Assembly (NCBI GenBank): GCA_965662345.1
Contig: CBFIHE010000003.1
Span: forward strand, 62,001-126,000
Direction: 5' to 3'
DNA length: 64,000 nt
Source of the DNA: UBA6049 sp965662345
GTDB lineage: Bacteria; Bacteroidota; Bacteroidia; Flavobacteriales_G; Salibacteraceae
In this document: piece after piece, positions 28,901 to 39,105 of the stretch
Numbering within the stretch: the stretch's first letter is position 1
Layout of the letters: each line of letters opens with the position of its first letter
Program-made: the position numbers and the translations under genes
The notes under the pieces: model-generated
Told to the model about the DNA's origin: nothing
Database searches by the model: none
Seen by the model: only the letters and a program-made list of their open reading frames with translations

Positions 28901-31900
28901 AGCGGGAACCTATTCAGTAACAATCACCGATGCAAATGGCTGTACGGATAGCAGTTCAATAACGGTAACAGAGCCTGCCGTATTGGTATCCTCATCTATT
29001 GTGGATAGTAATGTTACGTGCAACACCTTCAGCGATGGAGGAGCAACAGCAAGTGGAACAGGTGGTACCATGCCATACAATTACTTGTGGAGTAACAGTG
29101 CAACTACTGCGAGCATTACAGGTGTAACCGCAGGAACGCATTCAGTAACGATTACAGATGCAAATGGCTGTACAGATAGTGCATCGGTTACTATATCACA
29201 ACCGGCAGCCTTAGTGGCAGCCTCAGTTCTTGATAGTAATACAAGTTGTAATGGCTTCTCTGATGGTGGAGCAACAGCGAGTGCAATGGGTGGCACAGGT
29301 GCATACAGCTATAGCTGGAGCAACGGAGCTACAAACGCGAGTATCACAGGCGTAGTAGCAGGAACGTATTCGGTAACGATTATGGATGCGAACGGCTGTA
29401 CAGATAGTTCAAGCGTAACAATAACGGAGCCAGTGGTGTTGGTTTCATCAACGATAGTAGATAGTAACACTACATGTAACGGTTTCAGTAACGGAGGAGC
29501 ATCAGCAAGCGCAACAGGCGGAACGGGTTCATATACTTACAGCTGGAGTAACAGTGCAACCACAGCAAGTATCACAGGAGTAGGAGCAGGAACATATTCG
29601 ATAACCATAACAGACGCAAACGGCTGTACAGACAGTAGTTCTGTAACGGTAACAGAACCGGCAGTATTGGTTTCAAGCGCGGTTCTTGATTCGAATGACC
29701 TCGGAAATGGTGGAGGAGTTACGGCAAGTGCAACGGGTGGAACTATGGCATACGCATACAACTGGAGTAACGGTGGCACCACAGCGAGTATAGCTGGTTT
29801 GGCAGCAGGAACATATTCAGTAACGGTAACGGATGCCAATGGCTGTACGGATAGTTCGAGTGTAGAGGTTACCGCAGGTCCAGTAACCGTAGTAACTTTA
29901 GATAACAATGTGAGTTGTAATGGTTCTTCGGATGGAGGTGCCACTGCTTCTTCTGCAGTTGGCGTAATGCCATTTACTTTTCTGTGGAGTAATTCTGCAA
30001 CTACGGCAAGTATTACTGGAGTTGTAGCTGGCACGTATTCCGTAACGATTACAGATGCAAATGGCTTAACAGATAGCACAAGCATTACAATCACAGAACC
30101 GGCTGCTTTGGTAGCCTCAAGTGTGGTTGATAGCAACATCAGCTGTAATGGCTTGAGTGATGGTGGAGCAACCTCAAGTGCGGTAGGCGGTATAATGCCC
30201 TACACATATGCATGGAGCAACGGAGACACTACATCAAGCATCACAGGCGTACTGGCAGGAACGTATTCGGTAACGATTACGGATGCGAATGGATGTACAG
30301 TGGTTAGTTCAGCTACAGTAACAGAGCCAGCTGTATTGGCAGCTTCTAGTGCAGTTACTAGCAACATTAGTTGCAACGGATTGAACGATGGGTCGGGTAC
30401 AGCCAGTGCAACAGGCGGCACGATGCCGTATGCATATTTATGGAGTAATGGATTTACAACATCGGCTATTACAGGCGTGGTGACAGGAACGTATTCGGTA
30501 ACGATTACGGATGCGAACGGATGTTCAGATACTGCTAGTATAACGATTACCGAGCCAGCTGCTTTACTAGCCTCAAGTGTGGTTGATAGTAATATCAGTT
30601 GCAATGGCTTGAGCGATGGTGGAGTATCTTCAAGTGCAGTAGGCGGTACAATGCCTTATGCATATGGATGGAGTACAGGCGATACCACATCAAGCATTGC
30701 AGGTGTAGCAGCAGGAACCTACTCGATAACCATTACAGATGCGAATGGTTGTATAGCGGTTAGTTCAGCTACAGTAACAGAACCAGCTGCCTTAGTAGCC
30801 TCAAGCATGGTTGATAATAACATCAGCTGTAATGGTTTGAGTGATGGTGGCGGAACTTCAAGTGCAGTAGGCGGTACAATGCCTTACACATATGCATGGA
30901 GCAACAGTGATACCACATCAAGCATCACAGGAGTAATGGCTGGAACATACTCGGTAACGATTACAGATGCAAATGGCTGCACAGATAGCACAAGCATTAC
31001 AATTACAGAGCCAGCTGCTTTGGTAGCTTCAAGCATAGTTGATAATAACATCAGCTGTAATGGCTTGAGTGATGGTGGTGGAACTTCAAGTGCGGTAGGT
31101 GGCACCATGCCTTACACATACGCATGGAGCAACAGCGATACCACATCAAGCATTACAGGTGTAATGGCTGGAACATACTCGGTAACGATTACAGATGCAA
31201 ATGGCTGTACAGATAGCACAAGCATTACAATCACAGAGCCAGCTGCTTTGGTAGCCTCAAATGTGGTGGATAATAACATCAGTTGTAATGGCTTGAGTGA
31301 TGGTGGAGCAACTTCAAGTGCGGTAGGTGGTACAATGCCTTACACGTATGCATGGAGTAACTCAGCCACAACAGCAAGTATTACAGGCGTGGTGGCTGGA
31401 ACGTATTCGGTAACGATTACGGATGCGAACGGCTGTACAGATAGCACAAGCATTACTATCACAGAGCCAGTAGCATTAGTAGCTTCAAGCGTAGTAGATA
31501 GTAATGTTACATGTAACGGTTCTACCAATGGAGGCGGAACCGCAAGTGCAGTAGGTGGAACGATGCCTTACACGTATGCATGGAGTAACTCAGCCACAAC
31601 AGCTAGTATCACGGGAGTAGCAGCAGGTAGTTACACGGTAACGATAACCGATGCAAACGGTTGTACAAGCACGAGTTCCATAACAATTACTGAGCCTACG
31701 GCATTGGTAGCATCCAGTGTGGTTGATAGCAATACAACATGTAATACGTTCAGTGACGGTGGAGCAACAGCGAGTGCAATGGGCGGTACAATGCCTTACA
31801 CATATGGATGGAGTAACGCGGCAACAACTGCAAGTATAACTGGGGTAGCAGCTGGAACGTATTCGGTAACGATTACAGATGCAAATGGCTGTACAGCAAT

Positions 31901-33326
31901 TACAAGTTCAACCATTACAGATCCAGGTTTGGCGGTATCTACTAGTACTGTTTCTAATGTACTTTGCTTTGGCGGAAGTACAGGTTCAGCCTTAGCATCA
32001 GGTAGCGGAGGTTTTGCTCCATACTCTTATTCATGGAGTAATGGTGGCACCAATGCTTCTGTAGGAGGTTTGGTTGCTGGTACGTATACGGTTACCCTTA
32101 CAGATGCAAATGGTTGCTTGGAGATAAATACAGTAGTGGTATCTCAACCTAATGCAGCTATTTCTCTTCAAACACAGGAGACTCCAGTAACTTGTTTCGG
32201 ACAAGCAGATGGTAGTATAGCGGCAACTGCAGCAGGAGGTACGGCTCCATATTCTTATCTCTGGAGTGATGGATCTACAGGTGCAAACAGAACAGGTTTA
32301 GCAGCGGGTAGTTATACGGTAACCACAACGGATGATAACGGTTGTACTACCATTCAGTCTGTTGTAATTATTGAGCCAAACGAATTGCTTACTTCACTTG
32401 TAGGTGATGACTTAGTATGTTTTGGAGAAGCAACAGGTTCATTGGTGAGCACAGGTGTTACAGGAGGAACAAGTCCATATACATACAGTTGGTCAACAGG
32501 AGCTACTACTGATACGATTAGCGGTTTAGCTCAAGGTTCATACACGCTTACGGTATCAGATGCTAACGGGTGTACATACACGGTTGATGGAGTGATTTCT
32601 GAGAATGAAGCCATTCAAATTGCGTTGAGTGAATACAATACGAACTGTGAAGGTGGTCAAGATGGTAGAATTGATGCGATTGCCTATGGAGGAACTCCTG
32701 GGTACCAATATGCATGGAGCAATGGTTCAAACCTAAGAGACATAGAGAACCTAAGTGCAGGAGTATATACATTGACAGTAACGGATTCACTGGGTTGTGA
32801 GAACACGGATTCAGAAACGATAACGTTTGATAACCCATTACCACAACCAAACCTTGGAAACGATACGGCTTATGGTATTCCTAGTTTGATTGTGTTAGAC
32901 CCTGGAACACCAGGTGATGATCACTTGTGGAGTACGGGTGACTTTACACCAACATTAACGGTGGAGTTGTTAAGTACTCAAACCATTTGGGTTCAAGTAA
33001 CAACAGATGCAGGGTGTGTGAATAGCGATACAATCACCATTGAGGGCTTATTGGGAGTAGATGGCATAGCGAATACGTATGACATCAAGTTGTTCCCTAA
33101 TCCAACAAATGGCGACTTGAACATCCAAATGCACAATATTCATGCAGATGAAGTTATTGTTCAGGTTGTAGACTTTGCAGGTAAGCTGGTTTACGACAGA
33201 GAGTGGAACTACCCAAGTGAGCAGTTTATGGAAACCATAGACATGAGTGCAAACAGCCAGGGTGTTTACTTCGTGAATGTGTTCATAGACGGACATCGCC
33301 ATACTGAAAGAATCACGGTTTATTAA
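25952..33326 (+). CDS. Giant SprB-repeat surface adhesin with T9SS C-terminal signal, internal gap
   Basis: About 2450 residues with a 100-N placeholder at 27674-27773; both sides are in one frame if the true gap is a multiple of three. Signal peptide MRRLVMLFAFFATLGMPTTWAQ at ATG 25952, chosen over the upstream TTG. Next comes a glycine-rich domain (about 26200-26860) like that of secreted Gly-rich adhesins, then about 26 tandem SprB-type repeats of 70-80 residues (consensus CNG-x-SDGGATAS-x-GGTMPYTY-x-WSN ... AGTYSVTITDANGCTDSSS), and a C-terminal T9SS type A signal (LFPNPTNGDLNIQM ... GVYFVNVF). It is predicted to be exported by the type IX machinery and displayed on the cell surface, as SprB is in gliding flavobacteria. 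Whether it serves gliding, adhesion or biofilm cannot be said; no gld/spr genes are in this window. Confidence 0.9.
26890..32840 (+). repeat. Tandem SprB-type repeats (about 26 copies)
   Basis: Period about 225-228 nt (75-76 residues), coding, in frame. Copies from roughly 28500 to 31900 are most alike. The two repeats around 30790-31245 are almost identical in DNA, pointing to recent duplication. Outer copies are more diverged. The N gap interrupts one repeat. Confidence 0.9.
27674..27773. other. Assembly gap (100 N placeholder) inside the SprB-repeat gene
   Basis: Exactly 100 Ns, a standard unknown-length placeholder, located within repeat sequence, so one or more repeats may be collapsed here. 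Confidence 0.95.
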
Positions 33327-33349
33327 TCAGTAAGAAGGCATAGAAAACA

Positions 33350-33380
33350 AAAAAGCCCGGAGAAGTTCTCCGGGCTTTTT
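33350..33380. terminator. Bidirectional terminator between the SprB-repeat gene and the bacilliredoxin gene
   Basis: A perfect 15-nt inverted repeat (AAAAAGCCCGGAGAA and its complement around a single G; effective loop GAAGTTC) with A and T runs on either side, located between two convergent genes. It can stop transcription in both directions. Confidence 0.92.
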
Positions 33381-33403
33381 AATGTGATTGAAGTTATTTG
33401 ATA

Positions 33404-33820
33404 TTAATCTACAAACTCATCAAACGCAGCTTGAAGGTTTTCTGAAATTAAATCAGCTGAATGACCTTCAATATTGTGTCTTTCTAACATGTGCACTAAA
33501 CGACCGTCTTTAAACAAAGCAATGCTTGGGCTAGAGGGAGGGTAAGGCAACATAAATCTTCTGGCCTGTTCGGTCGCATCTTTATCTACCCCAGCAAAAA
33601 CAGTTGCAAGTTTAGTTGGCTTTTTACCACCGTTGATAGCCATTTTAACTCCTGGTCGTGCCATTCCTGCAGCACATCCGCATACGGAATTCACTACCAT
33701 TAAAACGGTTCCGTTGGTATTTTTAAGTACGTTATCTACGTCTGTTGCTGTTCTGCACTCCTCAAAACCTACACTGGTAAGGTCTTCTTTCATGGGTGCT
33801 ACTAATTCTTCAGGATACAT
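33404..33820 (-). CDS. BrxA/BrxB-like bacilliredoxin (YphP/YqiW family)
   Basis: A 138-residue thioredoxin-fold protein of the UPF0403 family. The CGC redox centre is at Cys47-Gly-Cys49 in NSVCGCAAG, and the family end LVHMLERHNIEGHSADLI is present. In Bacillus these proteins remove bacillithiol from oxidised proteins. Bacillithiol is reported in some Bacteroidota, so this fits, but the window shows no bsh genes. A -7 promoter element precedes it and a bidirectional terminator follows. It is probably monocistronic. Confidence 0.92.
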   Translation of the reverse strand: MYPEELVAPMKEDLTSVGFEECRTATDVDNVLKNTNGTVLMVVNSVCGCAAGMARPGVKMAINGGKKPTKLATVFAGVDKDATEQARRFMLPYPPSSPSIALFKDGRLVHMLERHNIEGHSADLISENLQAAFDEFVD

Positions 33821-33849
33821 ATGAATCTTGGTTTTATATAATTGAACTG

Positions 33850-33857
33850 CAAAGCTA
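33850..33857 (-). promoter_or_regulatory. Bacteroidota -7 element (TAGCTTTG) before the bacilliredoxin gene
   Basis: TAGCTTTG on the minus strand, 29 nt before the ATG at 33820, between that gene and the tadA stop. No TTG at the -33 spacing. Confidence 0.4.
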
Positions 33858-33878
33858 ACAATCTAGAATCGTTCTTGA

Positions 33879-34325
33879 TTAGCGTTTTGCTTTAAAGAAT
33901 GCTTTTACAATCTCAGAACACTCATTTTCAAGCACTCCAGGCTTTACAAATGTTTTGGGGTGTAGTAGTCTTTGCTCAATTCTAGAGAAACCCCTTCGCA
34001 CATCAGATGCTCCATAAACCAGTTTCCCTAACTGACTCCAGAAAGCAGCTCCAGCACACATTAAACATGGTTCCATGGTTACATACAGCGTACAATCTTT
34101 AAGATACTTTCCACCAAGAGTTTCAGCAGCTGCTGTAAAGGCCTGCATTTCTGCATGAGCGGTAACATCATTGAGTCGTTCCGTTAAGTTATGTGCTCTG
34201 GCAACAATACGATTGTTACAAACCACAACTGCTCCAACAGGCACTTCATCTTGCTCAAAAGCTTTTTCTGCTTCTTTGAGGGCCTGCTTCATAAAATGTT
34301 CATCGGAAAACACCGTTAATTCCAT
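33879..34325 (-). CDS. tadA: tRNA-specific adenosine deaminase (TadA-like)
   Basis: Deaminates adenosine 34 of tRNA-Arg(ACG) to inosine. At 148 residues it has the zinc ligands and catalytic acid in HAE (57-59) and PCLMC (Cys87, Cys90), embedded in the standard DEVPVGAVVV and YVTMEPCLMCAGA contexts. ATG 34325 is the start that gives the canonical N-terminus (MELTVFSDEHFMKQALKEAEKA); the frame is open further upstream. It is divergent from aspS, with two overlapping TATTCTTG motifs in the region before its start that resemble the -7 element. Confidence 0.94.
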   Translation of the reverse strand: MELTVFSDEHFMKQALKEAEKAFEQDEVPVGAVVVCNNRIVARAHNLTERLNDVTAHAEMQAFTAAAETLGGKYLKDCTLYVTMEPCLMCAGAAFWSQLGKLVYGASDVRRGFSRIEQRLLHPKTFVKPGVLENECSEIVKAFFKAKR

Positions 34326-34406
34326 GTCTGCAAGAATACAAGAATAAAGTACAATTGCTTTCTTTAGGGCGCGCTGAACGTTTAATTTCGCAACACATTT
34401 TTGGAT

Positions 34407-36161
34407 ATGTACAGAACACACAATTGCGGTGAGCTACGCAGCACTCACATAGGAGAAGAAGTAACATTGGCAGGATGGGTACAACGAGGCAGAGACCTTG
34501 GTGGTATGACCTTTATAGACTTGAGAGACCGTTACGGGATTACACAGTTGGCATTCAGCGAAGAGGATAACGAGCTCCTCTTGCGGGAAGCACGAAAACT
34601 AGGTCGGGAATTTGTAATCACCGCAAAAGGTGAAGTTATTGAGCGCTCCAGTAAGAATAAGAATCTTGCTACTGGAGAAGTAGAAGTGCGTGTAACTGAA
34701 CTTACTGTGTTGAACGGAGCTAAAACACCACCCTTTACTATTGAGTCTGAAACCGATGGAGGCGAGGAGCTTCGCATGAAATACAGATACCTAGACTTGA
34801 GAAGAGACCCACTTAGAAAGAACATGGAGCTTCGGCACAAGATGGGTATCGAAACTAGAAAATTCTTAGATGATCAAGGCTTTTTAGAAATTGAGACACC
34901 ATTCTTAATTAAATCTACCCCAGAGGGAGCGAGAGACTTTGTTGTGCCATCTAGAATGCACGATGGCGAGTTCTATGCATTGCCTCAATCACCGCAAACT
35001 TTCAAGCAGCTTTTGATGGTGTCTGGTTACGACCGTTACTTCCAAATTGTACGTTGTTTCCGAGATGAAGATTTGCGAGCAGACCGTCAACCAGAATTCA
35101 CACAAATAGATTGCGAAATGTCTTTTGTGGAGCGTGATGACATACTCCATGTATTTGAGGGATTAGTAAAGCACTTGTACAAGAGCGTGAAGGGTATTGA
35201 TTTACCTGAATTTCCCCGTATGGATTATGACCATGCCATGAAAAAGTACGGATCAGATAAACCAGATATCCGCTTTGGAATGGAGTTTCATGAGCTAAAC
35301 GACTTAGCACAAAACCAAGGGTTTAAAGTATTTGATTCAGCAGAACTAGTTGTTGGAATCAATGCATCGGGCTGTGCCTCATACAGCAGAAAAGACATAG
35401 ATAAACTTACAGATTGGTTAAAGCGACCTCAAATAGGAGCGAAAGGGCTCGTTTGGGTTAAATACAATGAAGATGGAAGCATAAAGTCTGCTGTAGATAA
35501 ATTCTACCAAGAAGATGTTCTGAGGTCTTGGATAGATCGCTTTGATGCCAAACCAGGAGATATGCTCTTGTTACTTTCTGGTGATACAAATGCTACGCGT
35601 AAACAACTCAACGAATTGCGTTTGGAGATGGGGAATAGATTGGGATTGAGAAAGCCCAATGAATTTGCACCGTTGTGGGTAGTAGACTTTCCACTATTGG
35701 AGTGGGATGATGAATCTGGTAGATACCATGCCATGCACCATCCGTTTACTTCTCCAAGACCAGAGGATATGGACTTATTAGCAACCGATCCTGGAAAGGT
35801 TAAAGCGAATGCCTACGATATGGTTATGAACGGAGTTGAGCTTGGTGGAGGTTCCATTCGAATTCATGATAGAACGGTTCAACAATCTATGTTCAAGGCC
35901 CTTGGTTTTTCAGAAGAAGAAGCAGAAGAGCAGTTTGGCTTCTTGTTGAATGCATTTGAATATGGCGCTCCACCACATGGTGGTATTGCCTTTGGATTTG
36001 ATAGATTGGTATCTGTTTCTGCGGGTGAAGAGAGCATTAGAGAGTTCATAGCATTTCCAAAGAATAATGCGGGGCGTGATGTAATGATTGACTCACCTTC
36101 TAAAGTAGGACCAGAACAATTGGATGAACTACATTTGAGATTAAAGAAAACAGATGCTTAG
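34407..36161 (+). CDS. aspS: Aspartyl-tRNA synthetase
   Basis: Charges tRNA-Asp (bacterial-type, 584 residues, with an inserted GAD-like domain). The N-terminal anticodon-binding OB-fold starts MYRTHNCGEL. Class II motif 2 is FRDEDLRADRQPEFTQID and motif 3 is GGIAFGFDRLV near the C-terminus, both intact. ATG 34407 is preferred over the TTG two codons upstream because it gives the standard N-terminus. It overlaps the next lipoprotein gene by 8 bp, which suggests an operon with the two lipoproteins downstream. Confidence 0.97.
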   Translation: MYRTHNCGELRSTHIGEEVTLAGWVQRGRDLGGMTFIDLRDRYGITQLAFSEEDNELLLREARKLGREFVITAKGEVIERSSKNKNLATGEVEVRVTELTVLNGAKTPPFTIESETDGGEELRMKYRYLDLRRDPLRKNMELRHKMGIETRKFLDDQGFLEIETPFLIKSTPEGARDFVVPSRMHDGEFYALPQSPQTFKQLLMVSGYDRYFQIVRCFRDEDLRADRQPEFTQIDCEMSFVERDDILHVFEGLVKHLYKSVKGIDLPEFPRMDYDHAMKKYGSDKPDIRFGMEFHELNDLAQNQGFKVFDSAELVVGINASGCASYSRKDIDKLTDWLKRPQIGAKGLVWVKYNEDGSIKSAVDKFYQEDVLRSWIDRFDAKPGDMLLLLSGDTNATRKQLNELRLEMGNRLGLRKPNEFAPLWVVDFPLLEWDDESGRYHAMHHPFTSPRPEDMDLLATDPGKVKANAYDMVMNGVELGGGSIRIHDRTVQQSMFKALGFSEEEAEEQFGFLLNAFEYGAPPHGGIAFGFDRLVSVSAGEESIREFIAFPKNNAGRDVMIDSPSKVGPEQLDELHLRLKKTDA

Positions 36162-36597
36162 ACTTTTGGCCATATTATTCATGATTCCTTTAACATTTGC
36201 TTGCACTAGTGATGAGCAGGTGGCCACAAATGAACCAGATTTAGCCTCAGGGCTTCAGGGTGACTACATTGGAATTCTAGAGGTTAGATATTCTGCTTTT
36301 CCAGATAGAAATTCATCTGAAAGCTTAACCACAACTGTGTTTTATGAAACAGAAAGTACGGTTAGGGTAGATAACCAAGGTGGAGATACATTTGTGAGTA
36401 CTCTCTCTGGTAGCTCAACTACACCAAATTTTGATGAAGTTCTTGAGACTACAGGTATATACGATGCGGGCTCAATAGTGGTAGGTGGAGCTTTTAGCTT
36501 TTCAGGAGACAACATTGGCATAGATTACGATGCTACTATGCCTTATACAGATGGTGGAACTTTTACCGTTTCTTTCCAAGGAACTAGACTGCCATGA
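36154..36597 (+). CDS. Small lipoprotein of unknown function
   Basis: A 147-residue protein with a lipoprotein signal peptide (lipobox TFAC, Cys17), so it should be membrane-anchored outside the cytoplasm. The mature part is rich in Ser, Thr and Asp and looks beta-rich (for example SGSSTTPNFDEVLETTGIYD). I do not recognise a domain. The start overlaps aspS by 8 bp and its stop overlaps the next lipoprotein start (ATGA), pointing to a coupled aspS-lipoprotein-lipoprotein unit. Confidence 0.75.
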   Translation: MLRLLAILFMIPLTFACTSDEQVATNEPDLASGLQGDYIGILEVRYSAFPDRNSSESLTTTVFYETESTVRVDNQGGDTFVSTLSGSSTTPNFDEVLETTGIYDAGSIVVGGAFSFSGDNIGIDYDATMPYTDGGTFTVSFQGTRLP

Positions 36598-38009
36598 TTC
36601 GGTTCATGCTATTTGTGTTTTCCGCACTCCTTCTTTTAGGTTGTGGTGACAATAAGAACTATACGCCTGTAGTAAAATTTGGAGGTGAGATTGCTAATGA
36701 CCAAATTGGATACTTTACGTTGAGTAAAGTGCCAACACCGCTAGAAGTTGCTCGTGGAATAAACCTAGAAATAGATACCGTACGAGTAGATACCAACTGG
36801 TTTTTCCTAACAGATTTAGACTATACAGAAGGAGCGTACAACCTTACCTACAATAATGAGGGCCTTCTTCTATACTTCATTCCTGGAAAAACCCTCAACA
36901 TTAATTTTGCTGCAAGCAGCCCGTTTGAATCTCGCGCTTTTTCTGCAGGGTCCAAGTATCCAACCCGTTTTTTGAATGACAGGATTGAGATTATTGAGAA
37001 AATCAAAAACGATAAACTCTATCAATACGAAGAGAGTGAATTTCTAGATAGGCTAGATTCGGCCAGAAAGTCACTAGATAGCCTACTAGTTAAGTTCATT
37101 ACCGCGAAGCCTACTTTCAATGATGATTTTTTTAAAGACTACTCCCTTCGGAATTATTACTTCACAACAGCCCAAGTCATGCTTTATGCCAAGCAGAGAC
37201 ATCACTTCAATGATACCCTACAACCTATAACAGATAAGTATTACTCCTTCAAAGAGAATTTTGATTTTAATGATACACTAGCATTACGGGGTGCAGATTA
37301 CATTCTTTCTTGTCAGCTCATTATGGAGCACGATTTGGAAGATGTACTGATAAGTGAGGCTTATTCAGCACAAGAAAAGTTAGCTGCGCGTTTATCTTGG
37401 ATAGATTCAGTAATGACTCCAGGGTTGGTGAAAGATTATTTCATTACCTCATCTCTAAAAAATGAAATTGTCTTTAACGTACGAACAGATGTAGACTCGT
37501 TGATTCAACGAGGCATGAATCAGATTACAGATAGCGCACTCCAAGCGTCTGTATATGCTGAAATAAGGAAGCGAAGTCATCTAAAGCCAGGTTCAACAGC
37601 CCCCAATTTACTTGCTGTTGATACTTTAGGAAGAGTGCATAGCTTAAGTGAGCTAAAGGGTAAGGTAGTCTACATAGATTTTTGGGCATCTTGGTGTGCT
37701 CCGTGCATAGAGGCATTGCCATACATTGAGAAGATCAATGCGAAATATAATTCGCAAGAGTTTATGGTACTGCAAGTAAGCCTGGATAGAAGCAAGAGAG
37801 ATTGGTTGCACTTTATTAGAAAACGCAATCCATCTGCTAGTCAATGGTTAGTGGAGAATACTTCTAGCGAACAGGTTGTGAATGATTTTGCACTTGCCGG
37901 AATACCGCGATATGTACTCGTAGATAAAGAGGGTAGGCTAATTGATGCTTCCGCAGATTCGCCTAATTCTGATCAACTCGTTCAACTTATTGATGTTGCT
38001 TTAGACTAG
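36594..38009 (+). CDS. Lipoprotein with C-terminal TlpA-type thioredoxin domain
   Basis: A 471-residue lipoprotein (lipobox LLLGC). The N-terminal 330 residues are helical and of the kind found in many Bacteroidota TlpA-like proteins (Thioredoxin_8/DUF4369-like start GEIANDQIGYFTLSKVP). The C-terminal domain has the redox motif WCAPC near residue 366, with the cis-Pro loop in GIPRYVLVDKEG. Predicted role: periplasmic thiol-disulfide exchange. Its ATG overlaps the stop of the preceding lipoprotein gene. Confidence 0.87.
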   Translation: MIRFMLFVFSALLLLGCGDNKNYTPVVKFGGEIANDQIGYFTLSKVPTPLEVARGINLEIDTVRVDTNWFFLTDLDYTEGAYNLTYNNEGLLLYFIPGKTLNINFAASSPFESRAFSAGSKYPTRFLNDRIEIIEKIKNDKLYQYEESEFLDRLDSARKSLDSLLVKFITAKPTFNDDFFKDYSLRNYYFTTAQVMLYAKQRHHFNDTLQPITDKYYSFKENFDFNDTLALRGADYILSCQLIMEHDLEDVLISEAYSAQEKLAARLSWIDSVMTPGLVKDYFITSSLKNEIVFNVRTDVDSLIQRGMNQITDSALQASVYAEIRKRSHLKPGSTAPNLLAVDTLGRVHSLSELKGKVVYIDFWASWCAPCIEALPYIEKINAKYNSQEFMVLQVSLDRSKRDWLHFIRKRNPSASQWLVENTSSEQVVNDFALAGIPRYVLVDKEGRLIDASADSPNSDQLVQLIDVALD

Positions 38010-38138
38010 CATTCATAATCATTCGGTAACGCTTCCATTTTATTGAGTTTACTTTCTAGGAGTTTTCATAAGGTGCTTGTAACGCCTCATTAATGAAGGA
38101 GTTAACTACAGTAGGTTCTTTTGTTAAAACCCATTAAG

Positions 38139-38279
38139 ATGTTTCAAGACCTAACGGAGCTCATTCATCACTCAGATTTAGTAAAGAACACAACTTTTCT
38201 TTGGGCAGACCCTGAGCAACTTCCATTTCCAATATTAGTAATCTCTAAAACTCTTGAATATGAAACCTATGAAGCGTAA
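38139..38279 (+). CDS. Possible small ORF of 46 codons overlapping the next gene start
   Basis: An ATG-to-TAA frame in the 250-bp region between the thioredoxin lipoprotein and the phosphoesterase. It starts MFQDLTELIHHSDLVKNT and ends YETYEA, overlapping the start of the phosphoesterase. No family recognised and no promoter motif is convincing. The residue composition is protein-like but such short ORFs arise by chance; translational coupling is possible. Confidence 0.25.
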   Translation: MFQDLTELIHHSDLVKNTTFLWADPEQLPFPILVISKTLEYETYEA

Positions 38280-39105
38280 TGTAGATATTGTGGTCATATC
38301 TGATGTGCATCTTGGGACTTATGGATGCCGTGCAAAAGAGCTCCGCAAGTACATGAAGAGCATTAATCCAAAGCACGTTATACTCAATGGCGATATTATA
38401 GACATATGGCAGTTTAAAAAGAGTTATTGGCCAAAGTCGCACATGAAGGTGGTAAAGCAAATCATGAATTGGGTGGGTGAGGGTGTACAGGTAGATTACA
38501 TCACCGGAAATCACGATGAGATGCTACGAAAGTTTGACGGACTCTCTTTAGGCAGCTTCAAGATTTCAAACAAATTATTATTGGAATTGGGCAATGAGAA
38601 GGCTTGGGTTTTTCATGGAGATGTTTTTGATGTAACTATGAAATACTCCAAGTGGTTAGCTAAACTTGGAGCTGTTGGGTACGACACATTGATTGTAATC
38701 AACAACATGGTAAACTGGATATCAAACAAGTTTGGCCAAGGAAGAATTTCACTTTCAAAGAAGATCAAGAACAGTGTAAAGTCTGCTGTAAAGTTTATTG
38801 ATGATTTTGAAGAAACTGCTGCAGGCATAGCCATTGATAATCAGTATGAGTATGTGATTTGTGGACACATTCATCAGGCGCAAAAGCGGATGATAATTAC
38901 AGATAAAGGAGCAGTTATGTACTTGAATTCAGGAGACTGGATTGAGAACTTAACCGCATTAGAGTTTGTAAATGGCGAGTGGAACTTGTTCAGGTTTGAA
39001 GAAGACTTTGTAGATTACCAGGAATACGAAGAGGAACACGAGCCAGAGACTCAAGAGTTGTTTGAGAAGCTCATCTCTGAGTTTAATTTACTCCGCACTT
39101 CGTGA
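38260..39105 (+). CDS. LpxH-like metallophosphoesterase (second copy)
   Basis: A calcineurin-like phosphatase of about 281 residues with the complete metal ligand set: ISDVHLG (DxH), NGDIIDIW (GD), TGNHDE (GNHD), a His in FHGDVFD, and CGHIHQA (GHxH). This is the same family as the partial gene at the start of the window and the LpxH-like UDP-2,3-diacylglucosamine diphosphatases. The ATG at 38260 gives MKPMKRNVDIVVISDVH. A GTGA overlap with the following glycosyltransferase gene links the two in one unit, so it may act on a glycolipid or nucleotide-sugar intermediate of that enzyme rather than in lipid A synthesis. Confidence 0.86.
   Translation: MKPMKRNVDIVVISDVHLGTYGCRAKELRKYMKSINPKHVILNGDIIDIWQFKKSYWPKSHMKVVKQIMNWVGEGVQVDYITGNHDEMLRKFDGLSLGSFKISNKLLLELGNEKAWVFHGDVFDVTMKYSKWLAKLGAVGYDTLIVINNMVNWISNKFGQGRISLSKKIKNSVKSAVKFIDDFEETAAGIAIDNQYEYVICGHIHQAQKRMIITDKGAVMYLNSGDWIENLTALEFVNGEWNLFRFEEDFVDYQEYEEEHEPETQELFEKLISEFNLLRTS

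Noticed and set aside
28226..31528. Several long minus-strand open frames within the SprB-repeat gene
   Set aside because: They recur with the repeat period and are antisense shadows of a low-complexity coding repeat, with no family resemblance.
38010..38260. Regulatory RNA or riboswitch in the region before the phosphoesterase
   Set aside because: No recognisable riboswitch motif or stable hairpin was visible; the stretch holds only a marginal 46-codon ORF.
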